Below, piece by piece: positions 53,236 to 63,196 of a stretch of DNA of 64,000 nucleotides (position 1 is the stretch's first letter; the number at the start of each line of letters is the position of its first letter). A program made the translations under genes and the position numbers. The notes under the pieces were generated by a model. The model searched no databases. It had not been told where the DNA came from and saw only the letters and a list, made by a program, of their open reading frames with translations. The stretch comes from Mycobacterium alsense (lineage in GTDB: Bacteria > Actinomycetota > Actinomycetes > Mycobacteriales > Mycobacteriaceae): positions 47,795 through 111,794 of the forward strand of contig NZ_MVHD01000014.1 of the NCBI RefSeq assembly GCF_002086635.1, written 5' to 3'.

Positions 53236-54117
53236 TCAGTTGCTCCTTTGTTCGCCGACCCGCTCGGCGGCGCGGCGCAACGTGCGGATCGTCAGTTCGG
53301 AGGCCAGGTGCCGCTTGTATTCCGCGCTGCCGCGGATGTCGGTGGCCGGGTCGCAGGCCTCGGCGGCGCGGCGGCCCGCCCCGGCGAACACCTCGTCGGT
53401 GGCCGGCCTGCCGACCAGGCCCGCGGCGAGTTCGGCCAGCGCGGCCGGGTCGGGGTTGACCGCCGTCAGGCCCACGCGCGCGGCCGCGATCGCGTCCCCG
53501 TCGAGCGTGAGGCTCGCGCCCGCCGCCGCCACCGCCCAGTCGCCGACCCGGCGTTCCACCTTGGCGTAGGCGCTGGAGCTGTTGAGCCGCACCGGGATCC
53601 GGGTCTCGACCAGGATCTCGTTGTAGGCCAGGGTGGTTTCGTAGGGTCCGGCGACGAACTCGTCGATCGGTATCTCGCGTTCGCCGTCGGGGCCCCGCGC
53701 CAGGCAGACCGCTCCTAGCACGGTGCAGACCGTCACCAGGTCCTCGGCCGGATCCGCCTGGCACAGCGACCCGCCCAGGGTGCCGCGGTTGCGGACCACG
53801 GGGTCGGCGATCACCCGTTCGGCGTCGCGGAAGATCGGGCACACCGCGGCCAGGGTCTCGGACTCCAGGATCTCGCGGTGGCGGGTCATGGCGCCGATGC
53901 GCACCAGCGTCGGATCGGTGATCACGTAGCCGAGCTCGGGGGCCAGGTCGTTGATGTCGACGAGGTACTCGGGGTTGGCGATGCGCAGCTTCATCATCGG
54001 CAGCAGGCTGTGCCCGCCGGCGATCACCCGCGCGCCCTCGCCCAGCCGATCCAGCAGGCCGACGGCGTGGTCGACGCTGGTTGCACGTTCGTATTCGAAG
54101 GGTCCCGGTACTTGCAT
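53236..54117 (-). CDS. coxM: Carbon monoxide dehydrogenase medium subunit (FAD)
   Basis: CoxM binds FAD and passes electrons towards the respiratory chain. The 293-aa protein has the flavin motifs VIAGGHSLLPMMKLRIANPE (about residue 32) and VVRNRGTLGGSLCQADPAED (about 105), plus AYAKVERRVGDWAVAAAGAS. It is the first structural subunit gene, followed by coxS after 2 bp, and preceded by xdhC with a 31-bp gap. Confidence 0.95.
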   Translation of the reverse strand: MQVPGPFEYERATSVDHAVGLLDRLGEGARVIAGGHSLLPMMKLRIANPEYLVDINDLAPELGYVITDPTLVRIGAMTRHREILESETLAAVCPIFRDAERVIADPVVRNRGTLGGSLCQADPAEDLVTVCTVLGAVCLARGPDGEREIPIDEFVAGPYETTLAYNEILVETRIPVRLNSSSAYAKVERRVGDWAVAAAGASLTLDGDAIAAARVGLTAVNPDPAALAELAAGLVGRPATDEVFAGAGRRAAEACDPATDIRGSAEYKRHLASELTIRTLRRAAERVGEQRSN

Positions 54118-54148
54118 TGCAGCAGTGTCGGCCCCGGCCAGACACCCG

Positions 54149-55324
54149 TCAATAGCGAGTTAAGTAATCGTTTAAGTCGCCCTTCACCTGCGGGTCTTTC
54201 GCTTGCGTGTCGTGGTGGATCCGCCCGGCGGTCTCGGCCAGCGGGCGGCCGCCGCCGCCCCAGCGCTTGGCGATGATGTCGGCGGCGATGGACACCGCGG
54301 TCTCCTCGGGGGTGCGGGCGCCGAGATCCAGGCCGATGGGGCTGCGCAGCCGGTCCAGCTCGGCGTCGGTCAGCCCCGCGGCCCGCAGCCGGTTGATCCG
54401 GTCGTCGTGGGTGCGGCGTGACCCCATCGCGCCCACGTAGCCGACCCGCGGCAGCCGCAGCGCCACCTCGAGCACCGGGACGTCGAACTTGGGGTCGTGG
54501 GTGAGCACGCAGATCACCGTGCTCTCGTCGACGGCGCCCGCCTCCGCCTCCGCGGCGAGGTAGCGGTGCGGCCAGTCGACGACGACGCGGTCGGCCGTCG
54601 GGAAGCGGACCGGCGTGGCGAACAGCGCGCGGGCGTCGCAGACGGTGACCCGGTAGCCCAGAAGCGATCCCTGCTGCGCCAGCGCCGCGGCGAAGTCGAT
54701 GGCGCCGAACACCAGCATCCGCGGGCGCGGCGCGTAGCTGGACACGAAGACCTCCATGCCCTCGCCCAGCCGCTGCCCGTCGGGCCCGTACTTGAGGACC
54801 TCGCTGCGGCCCACCGCCAGCAGGCCGCGCGCGTCGTCGGCGACGGCGGCGTCGGCGCGGGCCGACCCCAACGACCCGGCCAGCTGGCCGGGGCGGATGA
54901 CGAGGCGGCGACCGACCCACGCCGCGTCCGGGTGGGCGATGACCGTCGCGACCGCCACCGCGCGGTGCTCGCCGACGTCGTCGGCCACCGCCCCGAGTTC
55001 GGGAAACGTCGCCCGCGACACCGGCTCGACGAAGACGTCGATGACGCCGCCGCACGTCAGCCCGACGGCGAACGCGTCGTCGTCGCTGACGCCGTAGCGC
55101 TCCAGCCGCGGCGCCCCGGTCTCGGCCACCTCGGTGGCCAGCTCATAGACCGCGCCCTCGACGCAGCCGCCCGACACCGACCCGGTCACCGAGCCGTCCG
55201 GCGCCACCACCATCGAGGCGCCCGGCGGCCGCGGCGCGGACCGAAACGTCCGAACCACCGTCCCGAGCCCCGCGGTGTCGCCGGCACGCCAGATCGCCAT
55301 CAGCTCGGCTAGCACGTCGCGCAC
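54149..55324 (-). CDS. XdhC/CoxI-type molybdenum cofactor maturation protein (Rv0376c-like)
   Basis: The 391-aa protein is a second, YHS-free XdhC protein. It has the N-terminal FRSAPRPPGASMVVAPDGSV and SVSGGCVEGAVYELATEVAE segments with a conserved Cys. The CGGVIDVFVEP motif and the Rossmann C-terminal part (MLVFGAIDFAAALAQQGSLL, YVGAMGSRRTHDDRINRLRA, IGLDLGARTPEETAVSIAAD) follow. It probably inserts sulfurated Mo cofactor into the CO dehydrogenase. It starts at GTG 55324 and heads the operon, divergent from the LysR regulator. Confidence 0.92.
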   Translation of the reverse strand: MRDVLAELMAIWRAGDTAGLGTVVRTFRSAPRPPGASMVVAPDGSVTGSVSGGCVEGAVYELATEVAETGAPRLERYGVSDDDAFAVGLTCGGVIDVFVEPVSRATFPELGAVADDVGEHRAVAVATVIAHPDAAWVGRRLVIRPGQLAGSLGSARADAAVADDARGLLAVGRSEVLKYGPDGQRLGEGMEVFVSSYAPRPRMLVFGAIDFAAALAQQGSLLGYRVTVCDARALFATPVRFPTADRVVVDWPHRYLAAEAEAGAVDESTVICVLTHDPKFDVPVLEVALRLPRVGYVGAMGSRRTHDDRINRLRAAGLTDAELDRLRSPIGLDLGARTPEETAVSIAADIIAKRWGGGGRPLAETAGRIHHDTQAKDPQVKGDLNDYLTRY

Positions 55325-55330
55325 CCCTTC

Positions 55331-55351
55331 AAATTAGGCCACAAGTAGGCT
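55331..55351. promoter_or_regulatory. Overlapping divergent promoters of the CO dehydrogenase operon and its LysR gene
   Basis: The intergenic gap is only 33 bp. On the minus strand TAATTT (55331-55336) lies 6 bp before the xdhC GTG; on the plus strand TAGGCT (55346-55351) lies 6 bp before the lysR GTG. Both genes would be leaderless, and one bound regulator would affect both. Confidence 0.5.
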
Positions 55352-55357
55352 TTATCC

Positions 55358-56323
55358 GTGACTCCGGCTCAACTTCGGGCCTATTCGGCGGTGGTTCGGT
55401 TGGGTTCGGTGCGCGCCGCGGCCGCGGAACTGGGTGTTTCCGATGCGGGGGTGTCGATGCTCGTGGCCGCGCTGCGCAAGGAGCTCGACGACCCGCTGTT
55501 CACCCGGACGGGCGCGGGGCTGGCGTTCACGCCCGGCGGGCTGCGGCTGGCCAGCCGCGCGGTCGAAATCCTGGGCCTGCAACAACAAACCGCGATCGAG
55601 GTCACCGAGGCCGCGCACGGGCGAAGGCTGCTGCGCATCGCGGCCTCCAGCGCGTTCGCCGAGCACGCCGCGCCGGGGCTGATCGAGCTGTTCTCGTCGC
55701 GGGCCGACGACCTGTCGGTGGAACTGAGCGTGCACCCCACCAGCCGGTTCCGCGACCTGGTCGCCTCGCGCGCCGTGGACATCGCGATCGGCCCGGCGAG
55801 CGAGCATTCGACCGGCCACGACCCCACGATCTTCGTGCGGCCGTTTCTGAAATACCAGATCATCGCCGTCGTGGCGCCGAACAGCCCACTGGCCGCGGGG
55901 TTTCCGACCCCGGCGCTGCTGCGCCAGCAACAGTGGATGCTCGGCCCGGCGGCCGGCGGCGTCGACGGCGAGATCGCAACGATGTTGCGCGACTTGGCGA
56001 TTCCGGAGTCGCAGCAGCGGATTTTTCAGAGCGACGCCGCCGCGCTCGAGGAGGTGCAGCGGGTCGGCGGTGTTGCGCTGACGATCGGCTTCGCCGTCGC
56101 CAAGGACCTCGCGGCCGGGCGGTTGACGCACGTGAGCGGTCCCGGGCTGGACCGGTCGGGCGAATGGTGCGCGGCGACGCTGGCGCCGTCGGTGCGCCAG
56201 CCCGCGGTGTCCGAGCTCGTCCGCTTCATCACCACGCCGCGGTGCACGCAGGCGATGATCCGCGGCTCCGGCGTCGGCGTGACCCGGTTCCGCCCGAAGG
56301 TGCACGTCACGCTGTGGAGCTGA
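55358..56323 (+). CDS. LysR-type regulator, CutR-like (Rv0377-like)
   Basis: A 321-aa LTTR with an N-terminal winged helix (QLRAYSAVVRLGSVRAAAAE, LGVSDAGVSMLVAALRKELD, DPLFTRTGAGLAFTPGGLRL) and a C-terminal effector domain (VSELVRFITTPRCTQAMI at its end). Divergence from the CO dehydrogenase operon matches CutR, described as a LysR-type activator of cutBCA in carboxydotrophic mycobacteria. Translation starts at GTG 55358, probably leaderless. The effector is unknown. Confidence 0.9.
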   Translation: MTPAQLRAYSAVVRLGSVRAAAAELGVSDAGVSMLVAALRKELDDPLFTRTGAGLAFTPGGLRLASRAVEILGLQQQTAIEVTEAAHGRRLLRIAASSAFAEHAAPGLIELFSSRADDLSVELSVHPTSRFRDLVASRAVDIAIGPASEHSTGHDPTIFVRPFLKYQIIAVVAPNSPLAAGFPTPALLRQQQWMLGPAAGGVDGEIATMLRDLAIPESQQRIFQSDAAALEEVQRVGGVALTIGFAVAKDLAAGRLTHVSGPGLDRSGEWCAATLAPSVRQPAVSELVRFITTPRCTQAMIRGSGVGVTRFRPKVHVTLWS

Positions 56324-56415
56324 GCGCTGGGCCTTGGGTGTGAGCCCGGGGCGGAAAAATCGCCGAAACCCCGCCGCCGGTGCACATTCGGCACCGAGGA
56401 TTCAAAGCCGGTGCG

Positions 56416-57060
56416 CTACCAGGCCCGCGACAGGTCCCCGTGCTGGCGGACCCAGGCGTGCATCGCGATCCCGGCCGCGACGCCGGCGTTGATGCTGCGC
56501 GTGGAGCCGAACTGGGCGATCGACACCGTCAGTGCCGCGCCGGCCCGGATGTCGTCGGTGATGCCCGGCCCTTCCTGACCGAACACCAACAGACACTCGC
56601 GCGGCAGCGCGGTCTCCTCCAGCCGGGCCGCGCCCGGGACGTTGTCCACCGCGATCACGGTCAGCCCGGCGCCCGCCGCGAAGTCCAGCAGCTCGGCGGT
56701 GCTGTCGTGGTGACGCAGCCGCTGATAGCGGTCGGTCACCATGGCGCCGCGGCGATTCCAGCGCCGCCGCCCCACGATGTGCACCGTGTCGACCGCGAAC
56801 GCGTTGGCGGTGCGCACCACCGAGCCGATGTTGGCGTCGTGGCCGAAGTTCTCGATCGCCACATGCAGCGGGTGACGGCGCCGGTCGATGTCGGCGATGA
56901 TCGCTTCCCGGGTCCAGTACCGGTAGGCGTCGACGACGTTGCGAGAATCCCCGTCGCGCAACAGGTTCGGGTCGTATCGTGGGTCGGCGGGGGGATCGCC
57001 CGGCCAGGGCCCGACGCCGCCGGCCCCCGTCCCCCATTCGGTGGGGCCCGGTTCGCTCAT
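56416..57060 (-). CDS. SpoU/TrmH-family RNA methyltransferase (Rv0380c-like)
   Basis: A 214-aa SPOUT methyltransferase that would 2'-O-methylate a tRNA or rRNA ribose. Motif 1 is ENFGHDANIGSVVRTANAFA, motif 2 is LVFGQEGPGITDDIRAGA and motif 3 is STRSINAGVAAGIAMHAWVR, forming the knotted SAM-binding site. The N-terminal 35 residues are Gly/Pro-rich and not conserved. The ATG at 57060 overlaps the lipoprotein gene's stop (ATGA). Rv0378 and secE2, which separate this gene from the LysR gene in M. tuberculosis, are missing from the 92-bp gap. Confidence 0.9.
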   Translation of the reverse strand: MSEPGPTEWGTGAGGVGPWPGDPPADPRYDPNLLRDGDSRNVVDAYRYWTREAIIADIDRRRHPLHVAIENFGHDANIGSVVRTANAFAVDTVHIVGRRRWNRRGAMVTDRYQRLRHHDSTAELLDFAAGAGLTVIAVDNVPGAARLEETALPRECLLVFGQEGPGITDDIRAGAALTVSIAQFGSTRSINAGVAAGIAMHAWVRQHGDLSRAW

Positions 57061-58007
57061 GATCGGCCTGCGGGCTGCGTCCACACGCCGGCGTGGGTGC
57101 CGTCGATCGCCACGGTCGCGTACAGCAGCGCCTCGTTGATCTCGCCCTGGGTGCACAGCGAGGCGTTGACGCGCACCGAGTTCAGCGACGCGTCGGGCAG
57201 GATCAGCACCGACGACCCGTACGTCGCGCAGGCCGGGTTGAGCCCCCGGCCGGGCAGCGTCGGCGACGCCAGCAGCATCATCGGCCCGCCCCGCGCGGCG
57301 GATTCGTCGCGGTAGCGGGCGGCGACGGCGTCGGCCTGCAGCCCCAGCAGCATGTAGCCGTTGCCGTTGAACGCGGCCGGGTCGCCGAGCTGGGCCTTGG
57401 TCACCGGGGCGCCGTCGGCGCGCCAGGCCGACAGGCTGACGGTCTTGACCGTCAGGCCGGTGTCGTTGGTGTTGGTGGGCAGCAGCCCCACCGGGAACGC
57501 CGCGGGGTAGGCCGCCGAGGTGTTGGGGATCCGGTCGCGGGGCGAGTAGGCGTACACCCCGCGGACCTGGCTTCGATCCTTAAGCGGCCCAAGGCAAACC
57601 GTGCCGGTGAGCCGGTTGGGCGGCGCCGCCAGGGGGCGCTGAATGTCGCGCGCGGTGGTCGTCGCCTGGATGGCCTGGTCACAGCTGCCCAGGGCGTTGG
57701 ATTCCATCGGGTGCGCCAGCGCGCCGTAGAGCCCGAAGCGGATGTCCTCGGGTTTCTCGTGTCCCGCGCGCGGATCGGTCGGCGACGCGTCGACGTCGAC
57801 CAGCACGTAGTCGCCGCTCCAGCGCAGGTTCGACACCGAGACGTTCCAGCCCAGCAGCGAAAGCGATTCGCCGAGCCGCGCGCCCTGCGCGCCGTAGGGG
57901 CTTGGCGGTCGGTGCGATCCCGTGCAGCCCGCCAGGCAGATCGCCACGCACGCCGCTGCCGCAGAAACGGTGCGCGCCGCGTGCATTGCCGCCCGAAACA
58001 TCGTCAC
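57057..58007 (-). CDS. Lipoprotein (Rv0381c position)
   Basis: The 316-aa protein has a signal peptide (ARTVSAAAACVAICLAGC) ending in a lipobox LAGC, so it should be lipidated and exported. The mature domain has WNVSVSNLRWSGDYVLVDVD and a Cys near the C-terminus (ASLCTQGEINEALLYATVAI), features of a conserved mycobacterial extracellular domain of unknown function. The GTG at 58007 is used; ATG 58001 would shorten it by two residues. The stop overlaps the methyltransferase start by ATGA. Confidence 0.82.
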   Translation of the reverse strand: MTMFRAAMHAARTVSAAAACVAICLAGCTGSHRPPSPYGAQGARLGESLSLLGWNVSVSNLRWSGDYVLVDVDASPTDPRAGHEKPEDIRFGLYGALAHPMESNALGSCDQAIQATTTARDIQRPLAAPPNRLTGTVCLGPLKDRSQVRGVYAYSPRDRIPNTSAAYPAAFPVGLLPTNTNDTGLTVKTVSLSAWRADGAPVTKAQLGDPAAFNGNGYMLLGLQADAVAARYRDESAARGGPMMLLASPTLPGRGLNPACATYGSSVLILPDASLNSVRVNASLCTQGEINEALLYATVAIDGTHAGVWTQPAGRS

Positions 58008-58132
58008 TTACGCCGCGGGAGTCGCTGGGACGGCCGGTCTTTCGCTTGCCCACCTCATAGCGACAACGCGACGCCGGCGCGGCACCGGGGGTGGCTGTGG
58101 CGCCTGGCGCATGCGATGACCCCGCTCGCCAC

Positions 58133-58675
58133 CTAGACCAGCCCCAGATCGGCCAGGCCGAGCACGCTGCGGTACGGCAGCCCCTCGGCCTCGATGGCTT
58201 CGGCGGCGCCGGTGGCGCGGTCCACCACGGTGGCCACCCCCATCACCTCGCCGCCCGCCTCCTGGACCGCGCGCACCGCCGTCAGCGCCGAGGCGCCGGT
58301 GGTGCTCGTGTCCTCCACCACCAGGGCCCGGCGGCCGGCCACCTCACAGCCCTCGATGAGGCGTTGCAGCCCATGGGTTTTCGCCGACTTGCGCACGACG
58401 AACGCGTCGATGGGACGCCCGGGCGCATGCATGATCGCCGTCGCCACCGGATCGGCGCCCAGCGTCAGCCCGCCGACCAGCGCGTAGTCCCAGTCCGCGG
58501 TGAGCTCGCGCATCAGCCTGCCGATCAGCGCCGAGGCCCGGTGGTGCAGGGTGGCGCGGCGCAGGTCGACGTAGTAGTCGGCCTCCTTGCCCGACGACAG
58601 GGTCACCCGCCCGTGCACCACCGACAGCCGCCGCACCAGCTCGGCCAGCTCCTCGCGCGGATCAAGTTCGCCCAC
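58133..58675 (-). CDS. pyrE: Orotate phosphoribosyltransferase
   Basis: PyrE converts orotate and PRPP to OMP in pyrimidine synthesis. The 180-aa protein has GRVTLSSGKEADYYVDLRRA, the YALVGGLTLGADPVATAIMH loop, and the PRPP signature ALVVEDTSTTGASALTAVRA. Lys residues in FVVRKSAKTHG are conserved. The start overlaps the 3' end of the upstream SDR gene by 14 bp, so the two are co-transcribed. Confidence 0.95.
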   Translation of the reverse strand: MGELDPREELAELVRRLSVVHGRVTLSSGKEADYYVDLRRATLHHRASALIGRLMRELTADWDYALVGGLTLGADPVATAIMHAPGRPIDAFVVRKSAKTHGLQRLIEGCEVAGRRALVVEDTSTTGASALTAVRAVQEAGGEVMGVATVVDRATGAAEAIEAEGLPYRSVLGLADLGLV

Positions 58676-59435
58676 GACCGCCTCCGACTCGTCGGGTTGC
58701 GACGCGGGCCAGCCGCCGCGGCATCATCCGACCGGCGGCGACGATCGCCTTGTACTGCGGCCCGGGGACGCTGATCACCTTGCCGCGGGCGATATCGGCG
58801 AGGCTCTTGGTGACCACGTCGTCGACCTCGAGCCACAAAAACGACGGCAGCTTGGCCATGTCGATGCCTGCGCGCGAATGGAATTCGGTGTGCACGTAGC
58901 CGGGGCACACGGCGTGCACGCCGACGCCGGTGCCCTGCAGCCCGACGGCCAGCCCCTCGCTGAAGGCGATCACCCACGCCTTCGACGCCGAGTAGGTCGA
59001 CCCGCGCCCCGGCACCAGCCCGGCGACGCTGGCGATGTTGATGACGGTGCCTGCGCCCGCGTCGAGCATGGCCGGCAGGGCCGCGCGGGTGAGGTGCATG
59101 ACGGCGGTGACGTTGACGTCGAGCTGCGACTGCAGGAGCGCGGGATCGGTGGCCCAGAACTCGCCGGAGGTACCGAAGCCGGCGTTGTTCACCAGCACCC
59201 GAACGCCGGCGGCGAGCCGGTCGGCGACCTTGGCGCGCCCGGTCGGCTCCGCCAGGTCGGCGGGCAGGACCTCGACGCCGCCGGCCTCGCCCTCGAGCTC
59301 GCCGGCCAACCGGGTCAACCGGTCGGCGTCGCGGGCGACCAGCACCAGGTCGTACCCGTCACGTGCGTAGCGCCGCGCGTAGCCGGCGCCGATCCCGGAC
59401 GTAGGCCCGGTGATCAGGGCTACGGGGCGAGGCAT
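58662..59435 (-). CDS. Short-chain dehydrogenase/reductase
   Basis: A 257-aa classical SDR with TGPTSGIGAGYARRYARDGY (cofactor site), VLVNNAGFGTSGEFW, catalytic Ser in INIASVAGLVPG and YSASKAW for YxxxK. The basic DLVLVARDADRL after strand 2 favours NADP(H). The C-terminal MMPRRLARVATRRV tail resembles membrane-associated SDRs. The substrate is unknown. It is inserted between the pyrE and Rv0383c homologues. Confidence 0.87.
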   Translation of the reverse strand: MPRPVALITGPTSGIGAGYARRYARDGYDLVLVARDADRLTRLAGELEGEAGGVEVLPADLAEPTGRAKVADRLAAGVRVLVNNAGFGTSGEFWATDPALLQSQLDVNVTAVMHLTRAALPAMLDAGAGTVINIASVAGLVPGRGSTYSASKAWVIAFSEGLAVGLQGTGVGVHAVCPGYVHTEFHSRAGIDMAKLPSFLWLEVDDVVTKSLADIARGKVISVPGPQYKAIVAAGRMMPRRLARVATRRVGGGRGRT

Positions 59436-59490
59436 GAGCGACAGTGTAGTGACGGCGAGCTAGCCGTCACCGGACCCACCCCGCGCGTTA

Positions 59491-60378
59491 TCAGCGCTGG
59501 TAGTTGGGGCCCTGATTGCCGTTGCGCCCGGGCGGCGGCGGGCGGCGCAGGTTGTCGGTGCGCCCCGCCGACGGACCCTCGGCGCGGGCCTGCTCGCGGC
59601 GCGCGGGCTGCGGGGCGCGCCGGGGCGCCTGGACGTCGGAGCCCAGCAGCCCGGACACGTCGGGCTGCGAGCGCCGCGAGGGCAACTCCACCCGGCCGGC
59701 GGGCGCCAGCGGGCGACCGGGCGCCGCGCTGCGAATGGCGGCCGGCGCTCCGGCCTCGGCGGCCTCCTGGGGCACCGGCGGCAGCACCCGCAACAGGTCG
59801 TTGAATTGGCGCACCGTGCGCAGGCCTTCGTCCCACTGGGCGCGCGTGCTCGAGATCGGCATGGCCACCAACGTCCAGTTCTGCTCGTTCCACATGATCT
59901 CGGCGCAGTCGGGGGCGGTGTGCGCGAAGGTGACCATGCGGCGGTCGCAGGCGCGCCGGGCCGCGTCGAGGTTGGTGGAGTACACCATCCGCGGCCCGAT
60001 CGCGCCCAGCAGCCAAATGTCGCTCTCCCGTGGCTCTTTCAGCCCCTTGAGCCGCAGGTCGACGACGACGTTGGTGCCCACCTTGCGGTGCAGCGCGATC
60101 ACGGTGGCGACTTCCTCGACGTCGAAGATGTAGACCGCCTCGCCGCGGATCTGGCCGAGCACGACGTTGTGGGCCGGGACGTCGCCCACCGTCGAGATCA
60201 CGCCGCGCTTCCAGCGCTTCAGGACGTCGGTGGACTCGCGCTCGTAGTCGAACCCGTGCGATCGCGCCCACGACTTGCGACGCCTGCTGCGCCCGCGGCG
60301 TCGATCGATGTCGACGTACAGGAGCACCCCCGCGCCGACAAAGCACAGCGCGGAGAGCGTGAACCAGAGGGGGACCAT
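59491..60378 (-). CDS. Membrane-anchored protein (Rv0383c-like)
   Basis: The 295-aa protein has one N-terminal membrane segment (WFTLSALCFVGAGVLLYVDI) followed by an Arg-rich stretch. A conserved middle domain follows (GFDYERESTDVLKRWKRGVI, VFDVEEVATVIALHRKVGTN, MVYSTNLDAARRACDRRMVT, MWNEQNWTLVAMPISSTRAQ). A disordered C-terminus rich in Pro, Arg and Gln covers about 90 residues. The orientation suggests the domain is cytosolic. Function is unknown. It lies between clpB and the SDR gene, as Rv0383c does next to Rv0384c. Confidence 0.85.
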   Translation of the reverse strand: MVPLWFTLSALCFVGAGVLLYVDIDRRRGRSRRRKSWARSHGFDYERESTDVLKRWKRGVISTVGDVPAHNVVLGQIRGEAVYIFDVEEVATVIALHRKVGTNVVVDLRLKGLKEPRESDIWLLGAIGPRMVYSTNLDAARRACDRRMVTFAHTAPDCAEIMWNEQNWTLVAMPISSTRAQWDEGLRTVRQFNDLLRVLPPVPQEAAEAGAPAAIRSAAPGRPLAPAGRVELPSRRSQPDVSGLLGSDVQAPRRAPQPARREQARAEGPSAGRTDNLRRPPPPGRNGNQGPNYQR

Positions 60379-60454
60379 CCCACACAGGGTATCTGCTGTT
60401 GGGCCGGAATGAAGAAACCGACCAGGTCACAACCCAGTTACGGGAAGCGCCGAG

Positions 60455-60482
60455 CAGTCCCCCGCAAGCGGGAGGTGCCCCC
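60455..60482. repeat. GC-rich interspersed hairpin element
   Basis: CAGTCCCCCGCAAGCGGGAG followed by GTGCCCCC. CCCGC/GCGGG pairs around a short loop. From memory, elements of this C-rich type recur between genes in nontuberculous slow growers; only one copy was noticed in this window. Confidence 0.45.
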
Positions 60483-60484
60483 AG

Positions 60485-60522
60485 CAGAATCGCACGCGCG
60501 ACGCGTCGCTCGTGCGATTCTG
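60485..60522 (-). terminator. Long hairpin downstream of clpB
   Basis: Perfect 11-bp arms CAGAATCGCAC and GTGCGATTCTG enclose a perfect inner palindrome GCGACGCGTCGC (60498-60509), giving an almost continuous stem. It starts 19 bp past the clpB stop. No U-tract follows, so it would be a non-canonical mycobacterial terminator or an mRNA 3'-end stabiliser. Confidence 0.55.
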
Positions 60523-60541
60523 CGTCTGGTCACGGGGAAAC

Positions 60542-63088
<2,547 letters not shown>

Positions 63089-63132
63089 GACACCTCCGTT
63101 CGGGTCCAACAAAAATGCTCGTCGCGTTGTCT

Positions 63133-63166
63133 AACGCCGTCAAGGTTGAGTCTGTTCCGCTCAACC
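63133..63166 (-). promoter_or_regulatory. SigH-type promoter overlapped by an HspR (HAIR-like) operator for clpB
   Basis: On the minus strand GGAAC (63154-63158 complement), an 18-bp spacer and GTT (63133-63135 complement) match the SigH GGAAC/GTT pattern. On top of it lies a perfect inverted repeat GGTTGAG-N9-CTCAACC (63144-63166), a variant of the CTTGAGT-N7-ACTCAAG HAIR operator. Dual heat/oxidative control of clpB by SigH and HspR is established in M. tuberculosis. Confidence 0.75.
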
Positions 63167-63196
63167 CTAGCAATTTTGCCGACGCGGGCATTACAT

